Source: JAAYZB01 sp035379945
Lineage (GTDB): Bacteria > Bacillota_I > Bacilli_A > Izemoplasmatales > Hujiaoplasmataceae
NCBI GenBank assembly: GCA_035379945.1
Contig: DAOSWG010000001.1
Coordinates: 99,156-163,155, forward strand
Length of the DNA: 64,000 bases
Direction of reading: 5' to 3'
The notes below the pieces were generated by a model. It was not told the origin of the DNA. It saw only the letters and a list, made by a program, of their open reading frames with translations, and did not search any database. A program made the position numbers and the translations under genes. Shown here in pieces: positions 51,365 to 58,881 of the stretch (positions are counted from its first letter, which is position 1; every line of letters begins with the position of its first letter).

Positions 51365-52195
51365 TTATCCTTCCTTCGGAAATTTCAGATTATCCAAGAC
51401 TTTCATGTCTTCCGGACTTATTTCGAAACTGAAAACATCAAGATTGCTTCTTATTCTTGAAGATTTAGTTGATTTCGGCAGCGGAATGAATCCTTTTTGC
51501 AGACTCCATCGCAATGCTACTTGGCCCGGCGTTCTTCCATATTTTTTCGCCATATCCGCCAATTCTTCCGATTTGAATATTCTTCCGGTCGCAAACGGAG
51601 AATACGCTTCCAGACGAATGCCCATTTCCTTGGCATAGTCTACGGTTTCCTGAGGAATGTTACCCGGACAGATGAATATTTGGTCGACATGCGGTATGAA
51701 TCCGGTCGCTTCCGTCAAAGGCGTAATATGGTAAGGCTGGAAATTGGAAACGCCGATCGACCGGCACTTACCTTCTTCATAAAGTTTAATAAACGCTTTC
51801 CAGGAATCGATATTGGCTTCTGTGTATTCGGATCCGTCTCCCTTTGTCCCCCAAGGTTTCGGAGCATGGATCAGATAAAGGTCGACATAGTCTGTTTCCA
51901 GTTTTTCAAGCGACATTTCCAATTCCTTCATGGCGACGTCATAACCTTTCAGCTCCGCCCGCAGTTTGGTCGTGAGAAATATTTCTTCCCTTCTCAGGCC
52001 AAAATCACGAATCGCTCTGCCTACCGATTCTTCGTTCTGGTATGCGGCAGCCGTATCGATATGGCGATATCCGGCTTCCAAAGCCGTGAAAACCGCATCA
52101 TACGCTTCTTTTCCGTTTTTGATTTGCCAAGTTCCGAATCCTAAAGAAGGAATCGAAATTCCGTTGTCGAGAACGATATGTTTTTTGATATTCAT
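51365..52195 (-). CDS. Aldo/keto reductase
   Basis: A 276-residue NADPH-dependent reductase of the AKR5-like group. The catalytic tetrad fits: Asp and Tyr in HIDTAAAYQNEESVG, Lys in TTKL and His in YLIHAPKPWG. The cofactor region has PLPKSTKSSRIRSN. It reduces aldehydes or ketones; the substrate is unknown. The ATG at 52195 has GAGGTG upstream; an upstream ATG at 52216 lacks a site. It leads a two-gene operon with the CAT-like gene. Confidence 0.93.
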   Translation of the reverse strand: MNIKKHIVLDNGISIPSLGFGTWQIKNGKEAYDAVFTALEAGYRHIDTAAAYQNEESVGRAIRDFGLRREEIFLTTKLRAELKGYDVAMKELEMSLEKLETDYVDLYLIHAPKPWGTKGDGSEYTEANIDSWKAFIKLYEEGKCRSIGVSNFQPYHITPLTEATGFIPHVDQIFICPGNIPQETVDYAKEMGIRLEAYSPFATGRIFKSEELADMAKKYGRTPGQVALRWSLQKGFIPLPKSTKSSRIRSNLDVFSFEISPEDMKVLDNLKFPKEG

Positions 52196-52229
52196 ATGAA
52201 CACCTCTTATATACATTTAGTCTTTATTT

Positions 52230-52238
52230 ATTATAACA
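52230..52238 (-). promoter_or_regulatory. Extended -10 promoter for the aldo/keto reductase gene
   Basis: Minus strand TGTTATAAT, 34 bases before the ATG at 52195. No good -35. Confidence 0.5.
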
Positions 52239-52362
52239 CCTGATGATTGCGGACTGAAAATGAAATGAATGCTGTTTTTCCTCTTCTTACGCGTTTCATT
52301 CGTTTTTTTATGCTATCATTGATACTTAGAGATCCATATAAAGAAAGAAGGCGGAACACTAT

Positions 52363-52740
52363 ATGAACAAACCTATTTTTTCCGATCTGGCGCCTAAAGC
52401 CATCGGTCCATACTCCCAAGCAATTGACTGTGGTGATTTCTTGTTCGTTTCCGGACAACTGCCGGTCGATCCCGTTACGGGAAACATGGAAAAAAACGAC
52501 ATCAAAATCCAGACAAAAAGATCCCTTGACAATGTCATCGCGATTGCAAACGAAGCCGGATATTTCAAAAGCGATGTCGTCAAGTGCACGGTCTATCTCA
52601 AAAATCTGAATGACTTTTCCCAGATGAACGAGGTTTACCAGGAATTCTTTTCAAACCATCGTCCGGCTCGGGTAGCTTTGGAAGTTGCCAGATTGCCAAA
52701 AGATGCGCTGGTGGAAATCGATGCAATCTGTCACAAATAA
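52363..52740 (+). CDS. ridA: RidA family enamine/imine deaminase
   Basis: A 125-residue trimeric protein of the YjgF/YER057c/UK114 family that hydrolyses reactive 2-aminoacrylate-type imines. Signature KAIGPYSQAI at the N-terminus and RPARVALEVARLPKDALVEIDAI with the catalytic Arg near 105. The ATG has AAGGCGG about 9 bases upstream. It is followed by a hairpin and convergent rubredoxin. Confidence 0.95.
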   Translation: MNKPIFSDLAPKAIGPYSQAIDCGDFLFVSGQLPVDPVTGNMEKNDIKIQTKRSLDNVIAIANEAGYFKSDVVKCTVYLKNLNDFSQMNEVYQEFFSNHRPARVALEVARLPKDALVEIDAICHK

Positions 52741-52743
52741 ACA

Positions 52744-52774
52744 AAACCCCGGTTGCTTGTTACAATCGGGGTTT
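52744..52774. terminator. Hairpin between ridA and rubredoxin
   Basis: A 12-bp stem AAACCCCGGTTG / CAATCGGGGTTT (one G-U pair) with a 7-base loop. T-rich sequence follows on the minus strand, so it works best for the rubredoxin gene. Confidence 0.75.
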
Positions 52775-52788
52775 GTCTCGATAATCTC

Positions 52789-52950
52789 TTAGTCCAACGG
52801 ACTGAAATTGTCCTTTGATACACCGCAATCGGGGCATACCCAATCTTCTGGAATGTCTTCGAAAGCGGTTCCCGGAGCAACTCCTCCCTCAGGATCGCCG
52901 AATTCGGGATCATAGACATAACCACAGACTTCGCAAACCCATTTTTTCAT
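52789..52950 (-). CDS. Rubredoxin
   Basis: A 53-residue one-iron electron carrier. The two metal-binding knuckles are CEVCGYVYD and CPDCGVSKD; the fold residues GVAPGTAFEDIPEDWVCP match typical rubredoxins. The ATG at 52950 has GGAGG upstream and gives the standard length. Points to anaerobic electron transfer, often for oxygen or peroxide detoxification. Partner not identified here. Confidence 0.98.
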   Translation of the reverse strand: MKKWVCEVCGYVYDPEFGDPEGGVAPGTAFEDIPEDWVCPDCGVSKDNFSPLD

Positions 52951-52993
52951 AATCGAATCCTCCGTTAACATGTTTCCTTTTCTTATACACTAA

Positions 52994-53022
52994 AATGTAT
53001 CATAGCACCACCTGATTGTCAA
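52994..53022 (-). promoter_or_regulatory. Probable promoter for rubredoxin
   Basis: -35 TTGACA (53022-53017), 17-base spacer, weaker -10 TACATT (52999-52994). Confidence 0.5.
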
Positions 53023-53077
53023 GCGGGTACCATAAAACCAGATAAGCAAAAATCAGTTTTCCAAATGCCCTGCCATC

Positions 53078-53106
53078 TTGAAGAAACCCGGTAAAAATGT
53101 TAAAAT
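53078..53106 (+). promoter_or_regulatory. Promoter for hppA
   Basis: -35 TTGAAG (53078-53083), 17-base spacer, -10 TAAAAT (53101-53106). It supports the hppA start at 53144 rather than a longer reading frame. Confidence 0.65.
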
Positions 53107-53143
53107 AGCATACAAAGGCATAAAAAGATTGGAGAAGATAATA

Positions 53144-55222
53144 ATGCCCAGCAATGATATTCTGTTTTCCACTATTTTCTGCATCGTTGTCTCGCTGCTC
53201 GCTTTCGGTCTTGCGATTTGGCTCTATGTTTGGGTCAAAAAGCAGGAAAGCAACAACCAAAAGATCGATTCCATCGGTAAATTGATCAAAAGCGGAGCAA
53301 ACACTTTTCTAAAAAAAGAATATGAATTATTGGCCCGGTTTGCCGGAGTCGTGGCGATTCTGATTTTTGTTTTTCTGCCAAAGCCGATCTGGCAATCGAC
53401 CGGTTGGGCCGATTGGTCGCAGAATCTGACCATAACGCTCGCATATCTCTTCGGAACCATGTTCAGCGCGCTCGCTGGCAAGATAGGCATTTTCGTGGCG
53501 ACGATCGCCAACCGTAAAACAGCCGAAGCCGCCCAAAAGGGAATCAAAGAAAGTTTTTTGACCGGATTTCGTGGCGGCGCCGTGATGGGAATGGCTGTCG
53601 TTGGCGCCAGTCTTCTTGGTATATCGATTGTTTTTCTGATCGCTAATCAAGACGCGACAATGCTTCTCGGTTTTAGTTTCGGGGCTTCTTCCCTGGCATT
53701 ATTCGCCAAAGCAGGCGGAGGCATTTATACCAAAACCGCCGATATCAGCGCCGATTTGGTCGGTAAGGTCGAACTGGGAATCCCGGAAGACGATCCGCGT
53801 AATCCCGCTGTCATCGCCGACAATGTCGGAGACAATGTCGGAGACGTCGCCGGAATGGGGGCCGACCTTTTCGACTCGCATGTCGCATCCATAGCGGCTG
53901 CCATGGTCATCGCAACGACCATCAGTACTAAAATGGTTTCGGTCGTCTTCGTATATGCCGGACTCGGACTCCTATCCTCGATCATTGGCGTCATCTTCGC
54001 AAGAATGGGGAAAAAAGGCAATCCTACCACGGCACTCAATCTGAGTTCATATATCACAATGGGAATATTCACGGTTCTTACCGCCCTGGCCACTTTAATC
54101 TTTCGTTTTGCCTGGGGAATCTTCGGTGCATCCGTCGTCGGCCTCGCAGTCGGAGCTGTTGTCGGCCTAGCCACCGATTACTTCACGGATGATCGCAAGA
54201 GTCCGGTAAAAAAAGTTGCCGAAGCCAGCAAGAGCGGCCCGGCCCTGACCATCATTTCCGGTGTCAGTTACGGATTCATGTCCGTATTGCCAGCCATGGT
54301 CGGCATCGGACTTTCAGCTTTTGTCGCCTATATTCTTAATCCGGACTATCCATTGTTCGGAATCGCCATGTCGGCCGTCGGAATGCTATCTGTTGTCGGA
54401 ATGATCATTTCGAACGATGCTTACGGTCCGATTGTCGACAATGCCAGAGGTCTGGCAGAGATGGGCGGTCTTGGCGAAGAAGTCATCCGTAGAACCGATA
54501 GCCTTGATTCGGCTGGCAATACAGTCAAAGCCGTCACCAAGGGGTTTGCGATCGGCGCCGCCGGCCTTACGGTCATATCATTACTTGGGGCTTTTATCAG
54601 CGAGGTTAACGATGCCGCAACCGAACGCGGGCTCGCCACCATAACAGGATTTGATATCATGAATCCCGCAGTCTTCTTCGGTTTGCTTGTCGGAGCGGCT
54701 GTTCCAGCCGTTTTCAGTGCCTTGCTCATGCTCGGAGTAAATCGCAACGCCGAACGCATGGTAGCTGAAATCCATCGCCAATTTAAAGAAATACCCGGTC
54801 TTAAAGAAGGTAAAGAAGGCGTCAGTCCTGAATCGGACAAATGTGTCGCCATTGCCACCAAAGGCGCTTTGAAAGAGTTGATTCCCGCCGGTCTTTTCGC
54901 TATCATAATGACTTTGGCCGTCGGTTTCATCGGCGGCGTCAACGCCATCGGCGGTTTCTTGGCCGGAAACATCGTGAGCGGATTACTGCTCGCTCTCTTT
55001 ATGTCCAACAGCGGCGGTTTATGGGATAATGGCAAGAAATACATCGAAGCCGGAGCCAACGGAGGCAAAGGCAGTGATGCTCATAAAGCCGCAGTGGTCG
55101 GCGATACCGTAGGCGATCCTTTCAAGGATACCGCCGGTCCTTCCCTAAACACTCAAATCACCGTCGTCAGCCTGGTCGCCAGTCTGATGAGCGTCATCTT
55201 CCTGACAATGTCCATTTTCTGA
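53144..55222 (+). CDS. hppA: K+-independent H+-translocating membrane pyrophosphatase
   Basis: A 692-residue integral membrane enzyme with about 16 segments that couples pyrophosphate hydrolysis to proton export. The substrate-binding signature DNVGDNVGDVAGMGADLFDS is intact, as is GDTVGDPFKDTAGPS near the C-terminus. In SAGNTVKAVTKGFAIG a Lys stands where K+-dependent enzymes have Ala, so this is the K+-independent, proton-pumping type. The ATG at 53144 has GGAG 9 bases upstream and its own promoter. In fermenters such pumps save energy by recovering pyrophosphate. Single gene. Confidence 0.97.
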   Translation: MPSNDILFSTIFCIVVSLLAFGLAIWLYVWVKKQESNNQKIDSIGKLIKSGANTFLKKEYELLARFAGVVAILIFVFLPKPIWQSTGWADWSQNLTITLAYLFGTMFSALAGKIGIFVATIANRKTAEAAQKGIKESFLTGFRGGAVMGMAVVGASLLGISIVFLIANQDATMLLGFSFGASSLALFAKAGGGIYTKTADISADLVGKVELGIPEDDPRNPAVIADNVGDNVGDVAGMGADLFDSHVASIAAAMVIATTISTKMVSVVFVYAGLGLLSSIIGVIFARMGKKGNPTTALNLSSYITMGIFTVLTALATLIFRFAWGIFGASVVGLAVGAVVGLATDYFTDDRKSPVKKVAEASKSGPALTIISGVSYGFMSVLPAMVGIGLSAFVAYILNPDYPLFGIAMSAVGMLSVVGMIISNDAYGPIVDNARGLAEMGGLGEEVIRRTDSLDSAGNTVKAVTKGFAIGAAGLTVISLLGAFISEVNDAATERGLATITGFDIMNPAVFFGLLVGAAVPAVFSALLMLGVNRNAERMVAEIHRQFKEIPGLKEGKEGVSPESDKCVAIATKGALKELIPAGLFAIIMTLAVGFIGGVNAIGGFLAGNIVSGLLLALFMSNSGGLWDNGKKYIEAGANGGKGSDAHKAAVVGDTVGDPFKDTAGPSLNTQITVVSLVASLMSVIFLTMSIF

Positions 55223-55242
55223 TTCATAAAATCAAAAAAAGA

Positions 55243-55266
55243 ACTCCGGATATTTCCGGAGTTTTT
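55243..55266. terminator. Bidirectional terminator between hppA and aldehyde dehydrogenase
   Basis: Stem ACTCCGGA / TCCGGAGT with loop TATT, A-run on the left and T-run on the right. Confidence 0.88.
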
Positions 55267-56629
55267 ATTTCAATAATTTTCTGGCAATATTGCCTTTTGC
55301 TTCGCTATACGGATGATATCGCATTTCCAAGTCAACCAGATTGCTTCTTTCGAGCACGCTTCTCATGTTGGAAAAAGTCTCAAAACTGAATTTCCCGTGA
55401 TATCTTCCCATGCCGCTGGCACCGACCCCGCCGAATCCCAGTTCCGTGGAACCGAAGTGCATAAGAGTGTCGTTGATCGTAGCGCCGCCGAAACTGATCC
55501 TGTCCAGGGCTTCTTTTCTGACTTTACGGTCATTTGTGAATAAATAGAACGCGAGAGGCTTTTCGTGATCGATGATCATGTCGTACGCTTGGTCTAGACT
55601 ATCAAAATTTATAATCGGAAGGACTGGCCCGAAAATTTCTTCTTTCATGATGTCATCTTCCCAGGTAACGCCTGTCATGACGGTCGGCGCGATCTTTTCG
55701 TTCGCATGCTCTCCTCCCAAAACGATTTTCTTTGGATTGATGAGGCCAAGCAGTCTTTCATAATGTTTCTGATTGATTATTTTCGGGAGTTCCTCACAAA
55801 GAAGCGGATCAGAACCGAAAAACAATCTGATGTATTTTTTCAATCCTTCGACCAGATCATTTTCATCCTCTTTCCGGATCAAAACATAATCCGGTGCAAC
55901 GCAGGTCTGTCCGGCATTGATGAATTTCCCGAACGCAAGTCTCTTGGCAACCAGATCCATATTGACGCCTGAATCGATCAGACATGGACTTTTTCCGCCT
56001 AGTTCCAACGAAACAGGAGTCAGATACCTGCTTGCTTTTTCCATCACCATTTTACCGATATTCGTGCTGCCGGTAAAAAAGATGTAGTCGAACCTGGTTT
56101 CCAGAAGTTGTTGGTTTTCTTCTCTTCCGCCGAGAACTACCGCAACATATTCCGGTTTGAAAGACTCTTCGATGATTGTTTTGATCATTTTGCAGGTTTC
56201 CACGGCATATGAGCCCGGTTTGACAACAGCCGTATTCCCCGCCGCCAAGGCTCCGGCAAGCGGTGTTAAGGCCAGTTGCAAAGGATAGTTCCACGGACTC
56301 ATGATAAGAACGGTCCCAAAAGGTTCCGGCATAATATAGCTTTTGGCTTTGAAAAGAACGATCGGAGTTCTGACTTTTTTGGGCCTGGCCAATTTTCTCA
56401 GATGCACAATAAAGTAGTCGATCTCGCTCAATACCAACCCGATTTCCGTTATATAAGTTTCGAAAGGGGCTTTCCCGAGATCGTTTCGGAGCGCTTTCTC
56501 GATTTCGCCCTCATGCGATACGATCGCTTCTTTGAGCTTTTCCAAAGCCGCCAAGCGGAATTCCACGTTTTTGGTGGCTCCCGTCCGGAAAAATTCTCTC
56601 TGTTTTTCTACCAATGGTTTGAAATCCAT
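55265..56629 (-). CDS. Aldehyde dehydrogenase, ALDH3-like
   Basis: A 454-residue NAD(P)-dependent enzyme of the class 3 type (fatty or aromatic aldehydes; AldX/YwdH-like). Motifs: MSPWNYPLQLALTPL, FTGSTNIGK, catalytic Glu in SLELGGKSP, catalytic Cys in NAGQTCVAPDY and EEIFGPVLPI. Length matches ALDH3. The ATG at 56629 has GGAGGT upstream. It probably oxidises long-chain or reactive aldehydes; substrate not determined. Confidence 0.93.
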   Translation of the reverse strand: MDFKPLVEKQREFFRTGATKNVEFRLAALEKLKEAIVSHEGEIEKALRNDLGKAPFETYITEIGLVLSEIDYFIVHLRKLARPKKVRTPIVLFKAKSYIMPEPFGTVLIMSPWNYPLQLALTPLAGALAAGNTAVVKPGSYAVETCKMIKTIIEESFKPEYVAVVLGGREENQQLLETRFDYIFFTGSTNIGKMVMEKASRYLTPVSLELGGKSPCLIDSGVNMDLVAKRLAFGKFINAGQTCVAPDYVLIRKEDENDLVEGLKKYIRLFFGSDPLLCEELPKIINQKHYERLLGLINPKKIVLGGEHANEKIAPTVMTGVTWEDDIMKEEIFGPVLPIINFDSLDQAYDMIIDHEKPLAFYLFTNDRKVRKEALDRISFGGATINDTLMHFGSTELGFGGVGASGMGRYHGKFSFETFSNMRSVLERSNLVDLEMRYHPYSEAKGNIARKLLK

Positions 56630-56664
56630 TCTGTACACCTCCATATGCCGAAACAGTAACATTC

Positions 56665-56673
56665 ATTATATCA
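56665..56673 (-). promoter_or_regulatory. Extended -10 promoter for the aldehyde dehydrogenase gene
   Basis: Minus strand TGATATAAT, 35 bases before the ATG. Confidence 0.6.
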
Positions 56674-56688
56674 CAATCAAGTGTTTTT

Positions 56689-56697
56689 TGGTATAAT
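56689..56697 (+). promoter_or_regulatory. Extended -10 promoter for the epimerase gene
   Basis: TGGTATAAT, 34 bases before the ATG at 56732. Divergent from the aldehyde dehydrogenase promoter. Confidence 0.65.
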
Positions 56698-56731
56698 ATA
56701 TTCATCCGAAACATTCGAAAGGAATCCATTC

Positions 56732-57682
56732 ATGATCTATCTTACAGGCGCCACCGGACGTCTGGGAAACAATATCGCCAGATATCTTCAAAACGAAGGC
56801 ATTCCATTTACAATTCTATTGAGAAAAAACGGGAAGGCTCTACTTGATTTGAATGATGTAAAGTACGTTTTCGGAGATATTTTCGATCCGGTTTTTCTTT
56901 CCAATAACATTTCGGAAAACGACACGCTGATCCATTCCGCCGGCTTCATAGACCTTAATAACCACCACAAGAAAGAATGCGACTCAGCCAACTATCTTGG
57001 TACCGAGCAAATCATCGATTTTTGCCAGAAAAGCAAGGTCCGGCTCATCTATATAAGTACCGTCGATTGCATACCGAGGGAAAAATCACAGGGTTTCATA
57101 TCCGAACCGGAATCGCTTGATGTGGACAATGAAGGCTCTAATTATACTGTTTCCAAGGGTAAAGCTACTGCTTATCTTCTTGAGAAAATGAAAAACGAGA
57201 AAATGCCTGCCGTTATCCTATATCCTTCCGCAATCATCGGTATCAACGATTTCAAGCCGTCGGCACTCGGTAAAGAGATCCGCAAAGCGATGCGTCGCCG
57301 GATATCTTTCTATTTCCGGGGCGGATATAATTTCATTGATGTCCGCGACTGCGCCAAGGCCGTCGTAGAATGTGTCAAGAACAATCAGTCCGGCTGTTAT
57401 ATCATGGCCGCCAACAACCGAAGCGTCAAACAACTTCTGAAGGAAGTCGGCAAAGTCCAAAACCACAAGGTTTTCTTGATTGGAGTGCCGGTTTTTCTTG
57501 TCAGAACATTCTCGTTTCTAATTCCGGACATCTCCGATTTCATGATCGATACGATGACCGACAATTACAATTATGACAATTCGCTCATGCTTCGCGATCT
57601 GGTTCCGGAACCGTTCACGTTCGAAAAAACGGTGGACGACACTGTCAAATGGTTTTCCGAAAACGAGCATATTTTCGAGTAA
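56732..57682 (+). CDS. NAD-dependent epimerase/dehydratase (extended SDR) family protein
   Basis: A 316-residue extended short-chain dehydrogenase. It begins MIYLTGATGRLGNNIA (TGxxGxxG nucleotide site); the catalytic pair is YTVSK with upstream ISTVD. Closest in pattern to dihydroflavonol reductase-like or NAD-epimerase proteins of unknown substrate. The ATG at 56732 has AAAGGA upstream; the longer frame runs across the promoter. Monocistronic, followed by a bidirectional terminator. Confidence 0.85.
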   Translation: MIYLTGATGRLGNNIARYLQNEGIPFTILLRKNGKALLDLNDVKYVFGDIFDPVFLSNNISENDTLIHSAGFIDLNNHHKKECDSANYLGTEQIIDFCQKSKVRLIYISTVDCIPREKSQGFISEPESLDVDNEGSNYTVSKGKATAYLLEKMKNEKMPAVILYPSAIIGINDFKPSALGKEIRKAMRRRISFYFRGGYNFIDVRDCAKAVVECVKNNQSGCYIMAANNRSVKQLLKEVGKVQNHKVFLIGVPVFLVRTFSFLIPDISDFMIDTMTDNYNYDNSLMLRDLVPEPFTFEKTVDDTVKWFSENEHIFE

Positions 57683-57761
57683 TGACAAAAATATCTTCTG
57701 GTTTTGTTTCAGATGGCTTTGTAAATATGCAATGTGGATCTTATTCAATTAGTCATAAAAA

Positions 57762-57792
57762 AGAAAGTTGTCCCGATGGACAACTTTTTTTG
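57762..57792. terminator. Bidirectional terminator between epimerase gene and deoxynucleoside kinase
   Basis: Perfect 10-bp stem AAAGTTGTCC / GGACAACTTT with loop CGAT, A-rich left flank and T-run on the right. Confidence 0.92.
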
Positions 57793-57794
57793 AT

Positions 57795-58412
57795 CTATTT
57801 TTTCGATTCCGTATATTTGTCTTCGACCGCTTTGACGATCGAGGCAAATTCTTCCTTTTCTTCCATGTCTTCGATCGAAAGCCAAAGGATCTTCTTTTCG
57901 GGTATTTTGTAAGCTTTGAATATTCTTTTCAAAACATCATAGTAATTTGCGTAATGGAAAGCCAGATATTCCTGCTGGTCCTTTTCGATTACGCGGCCTC
58001 TTCTCCTTACGTTTTCGAAAAGTTGTTCGGTCCTTCTCATGATGACTATGTGGACATCGACATCCGGGATCCTTTTCATATGTTCGTCTGCTATCGCATA
58101 AGTCAGCGCTACTTCCATCGCCGACATGATTCCTTCCAGCCTTAGGAGTTCCGTAAATACCAGGTTGGAAAAAAGCGTTGAATCGCAAACGAGATTGTCA
58201 ATATCCTTCGATTTCCACATCAACAGGAATAGTGCGCTGTAAAATGCGTTTTGCGACAGAAGGGCGAATGTTTCCTTATCTTGGTAGAACAAAGGAAGGA
58301 ATTCATTTTTTTCCACCGGTTCCTCGACCAGTTCCGCGTTGTAATATCTTGCAAGTTTTCCGGCCAAAGTGGATTTGCCGCTGCCTATCGGGCCGATTAT
58401 TCCTATTCTCAT
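57795..58412 (-). CDS. Deoxynucleoside kinase
   Basis: A 205-residue salvage enzyme that phosphorylates deoxynucleosides (dAK/dGK/dCK type). P-loop GPIGSGKST at the start, VEEPVEKNEFLP (substrate region), CDSTLFSN where many homologues have ERS, and the lid-like RRRGRVIE. Base specificity cannot be told. The ATG at 58412 has GGAGGT upstream; an earlier ATG would lie in the -35 box. Own consensus promoter. Confidence 0.9.
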   Translation of the reverse strand: MRIGIIGPIGSGKSTLAGKLARYYNAELVEEPVEKNEFLPLFYQDKETFALLSQNAFYSALFLLMWKSKDIDNLVCDSTLFSNLVFTELLRLEGIMSAMEVALTYAIADEHMKRIPDVDVHIVIMRRTEQLFENVRRRGRVIEKDQQEYLAFHYANYYDVLKRIFKAYKIPEKKILWLSIEDMEEKEEFASIVKAVEDKYTESKK

Positions 58413-58446
58413 GTGGACCTCCGTGAGTAAATTCAAATATGTCTTC

Positions 58447-58475
58447 ATTATACTGAACATATTTTTGTTTGTCAA
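58447..58475 (-). promoter_or_regulatory. Consensus promoter for deoxynucleoside kinase
   Basis: -35 TTGACA (58475-58470), 17-base spacer, -10 TATAAT (58452-58447): a perfect SigA match. Confidence 0.88.
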
Positions 58476-58834
58476 AGACAGAACGCCTTTTATTGCAAAA
58501 ATATTTTCAGGAATGTTTTCCTGTTTCTTTTTTTCGTTATATACTTATTAATTTGCAGGTTTTTCTTTGCATGCATATCTTTATATAATATATTTTTGCA
58601 ATTTGGTTTTTAGTATATATGCAACTTTTAATAGTTGCACAAATATGTGTCCATTTATGATGGATATTTCATTATTTATACATAAATTTTCCAAATCGGA
58701 TTCCGAATATAATAAATAATCAAGTTTAAACAAAATTCTGAATAATGTCTTGTCGGCACTTTGGCAAGTTTCTTGTTTACCATTTTGATATATATCATTC
58801 TTATAAGTTTTAGAGTATATTTACATACAACAAA
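58476..58834. other. AT-rich non-coding stretch
   Basis: About 360 bases with much higher AT than the neighbouring genes and no ORF with a ribosome site. It contains a short inverted repeat GCAACT / AGTTGC near 58620-58640 and several TATA-like tracts. No tRNA, known riboswitch, repeat array or clear DnaA box was recognised. Confidence 0.6.
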
Positions 58835-58835
58835 C

Positions 58836-58860
58836 AAAAAGCGCGGAAGATCCGCGCTTT
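58836..58860 (-). terminator. Terminator of groESL
   Basis: Perfect 10-bp stem AAAGCGCGGA / TCCGCGCTTT with a 3-base loop and Ts on the minus strand. Confidence 0.9.
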
Positions 58861-58881
58861 CTAACTATATTTATGCTTTTT

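Noticed and set aside
54421..55068. 215-codon open frame opposite hppA
   Set aside because: Ala/Pro/Ser-rich antisense shadow of a highly conserved gene.
58660..58700. Possible DnaA boxes in the AT-rich gap
   Set aside because: The closest match (TTATACATA) has two mismatches and is single; no dnaA or other origin genes are nearby.
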